From the NCBI GenBank assembly GCA_002405485.1, contig DHLW01000001.1:367-5366 (forward strand): a stretch of DNA of 5,000 nt, written 5' to 3'. The notes beneath the pieces are model-generated. The model had not been told where the DNA came from. It worked only from the letters and a program-made list of their open reading frames with translations, and did no database searches. How positions within the stretch are numbered: the first letter of the stretch is position 1; the number at the start of each line of letters is the position of its first letter. Both the position numbers and the translations under genes were made by a program. Below, piece by piece: positions 4,521-5,000 of this stretch. Origin of the DNA: Phycisphaerales bacterium UBA4658 (GTDB lineage: Bacteria > Planctomycetota > Phycisphaerae > Phycisphaerales > UBA1924).

Positions 4521-4991
4521 ATGAAACTCACCACCATCGTCAGCAAGGACGCAATCCTCCCGCGTCTAAGCTCCAGCGAGCGCGACCAGACCCTCAACGA
4601 CCTCATCGACGCGCTCATCGCCTCCGGCGCCGCCGACCCCAAGCTCCGGCCCGAACTGGTCGCCCGCGTCCTGGAGCGCGAACGCCGCGGATCCACCGGC
4701 TTTGGCAAGGGCATCGCCGTGCCCCATGTCAAGCACAAGAACATCAAGCGCATGGCCGCCGCCATCGGGCTTTCGCCCACCGGCGTCGACTTCTCCGCCC
4801 TCGATCACCAGCCGGTCTACTCCGTCTTCCTCCTGCTCAGCCCGGAAGATCGCCCCGACGATCATCTCATGGCCATGGAGATCATCTTCAAGCACCTCTC
4901 CCAGGAGACCTTCCGCCGATTTCTCCGCCAGGCCCAAAGCACCGACGACGTCTGGACACTTCTGGAAGAAGCCGACGGCAACCTCGGCTGA
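4521..4991 (+). CDS. ptsN: PTS EIIA domain protein, PtsN/fructose type
   Basis: Single-domain EIIA of 156 aa (PTS_EIIA type 2), a cytoplasmic phosphocarrier. The phosphorylated histidine is H69 in GSTGFGKGIAVPHVKH (57-72), a clear family signature. Further matches to E. coli PtsN are FSALDHQPV (91-99), the FLLLSPED strand (103-110), H115, and the final helices FRRFLRQAQSTDDVW (131-145). There is no fused EIIB, EIIC or HPr domain, so a regulatory (nitrogen-PTS-like) role is more likely than sugar uptake. ATG at 4521 gives the usual N-terminus; an in-frame start at 4428 would add 31 Pro/Arg-rich residues unlike the family. The upstream ribosome site is weak. It stands downstream of hpf, as in many proteobacteria, but with its own upstream region. 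EI and HPr partners lie outside the window if present. Confidence 0.9.
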   Translation: MKLTTIVSKDAILPRLSSSERDQTLNDLIDALIASGAADPKLRPELVARVLERERRGSTGFGKGIAVPHVKHKNIKRMAAAIGLSPTGVDFSALDHQPVYSVFLLLSPEDRPDDHLMAMEIIFKHLSQETFRRFLRQAQSTDDVWTLLEEADGNLG

Positions 4992-5000
4992 TCCTCTGCC

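Noticed and set aside
4318..4524. 68-codon plus-strand frame in the hpf-ptsN gap
   Set aside because: Composition is Pro/Gly/Arg-rich with no ribosome site or recognisable motif, and it crosses palindromes; more likely non-coding.

Overview
The window is G+C-rich chromosomal DNA, with strong G/C preference at third codon positions. It carries six complete plus-strand genes and one complete minus-strand gene, all housekeeping or accessory to housekeeping. The gene set and style suggest a planctomycete of the Phycisphaerae type: an Isc-type ferredoxin, a family 2 glycosyltransferase next to a small LAB_N membrane protein, two lineage-specific hypothetical proteins, a short hibernation factor and a PtsN-like EIIA. 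Several genes lack a Shine-Dalgarno sequence and have a TAnnnT box almost touching the start codon. The taxonomic guess is inference; there is no rRNA or other marker to fix it.

Layout. Bases 51-449 (minus) encode a [2Fe-2S] ferredoxin. A 166-bp divergent intergenic region (450-615) holds an unusual array of 8-bp units in inverted orientation. Bases 616-1446 encode a polyprenyl-phosphate-type GT2 glycosyltransferase without its usual membrane tail. It is followed after 42 bp by a four-helix membrane protein with a LAB_N domain (1489-2160); the two probably form one transcription unit acting on lipid-linked sugars or envelope lipids. Next comes a tightly coupled pair of unrecognised proteins (2215-2856 and 2860-3708, 3-bp gap, TTG start with a good ribosome site). 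After a structured 183-bp intergenic region lies hpf (3892-4212), with a clear GGAGG site. A 308-bp gap without a credible gene contains palindromes and a hairpin, and leads to a ptsN-like EIIA gene (4521-4991).

How they fit. The glycosyltransferase and LAB_N protein are a plausible membrane glycolipid module. The hpf and ptsN genes echo the proteobacterial rpoN-hpf-ptsN neighbourhood, here without rpoN and with separate control regions. The ferredoxin is an independent electron-transfer gene. I do not see a defence system, mobile element, CRISPR array, tRNA or rRNA. The least explained items are the hypothetical pair, the inverted 8-bp repeat array, the palindromic region before ptsN and the possible leaderless promoters.
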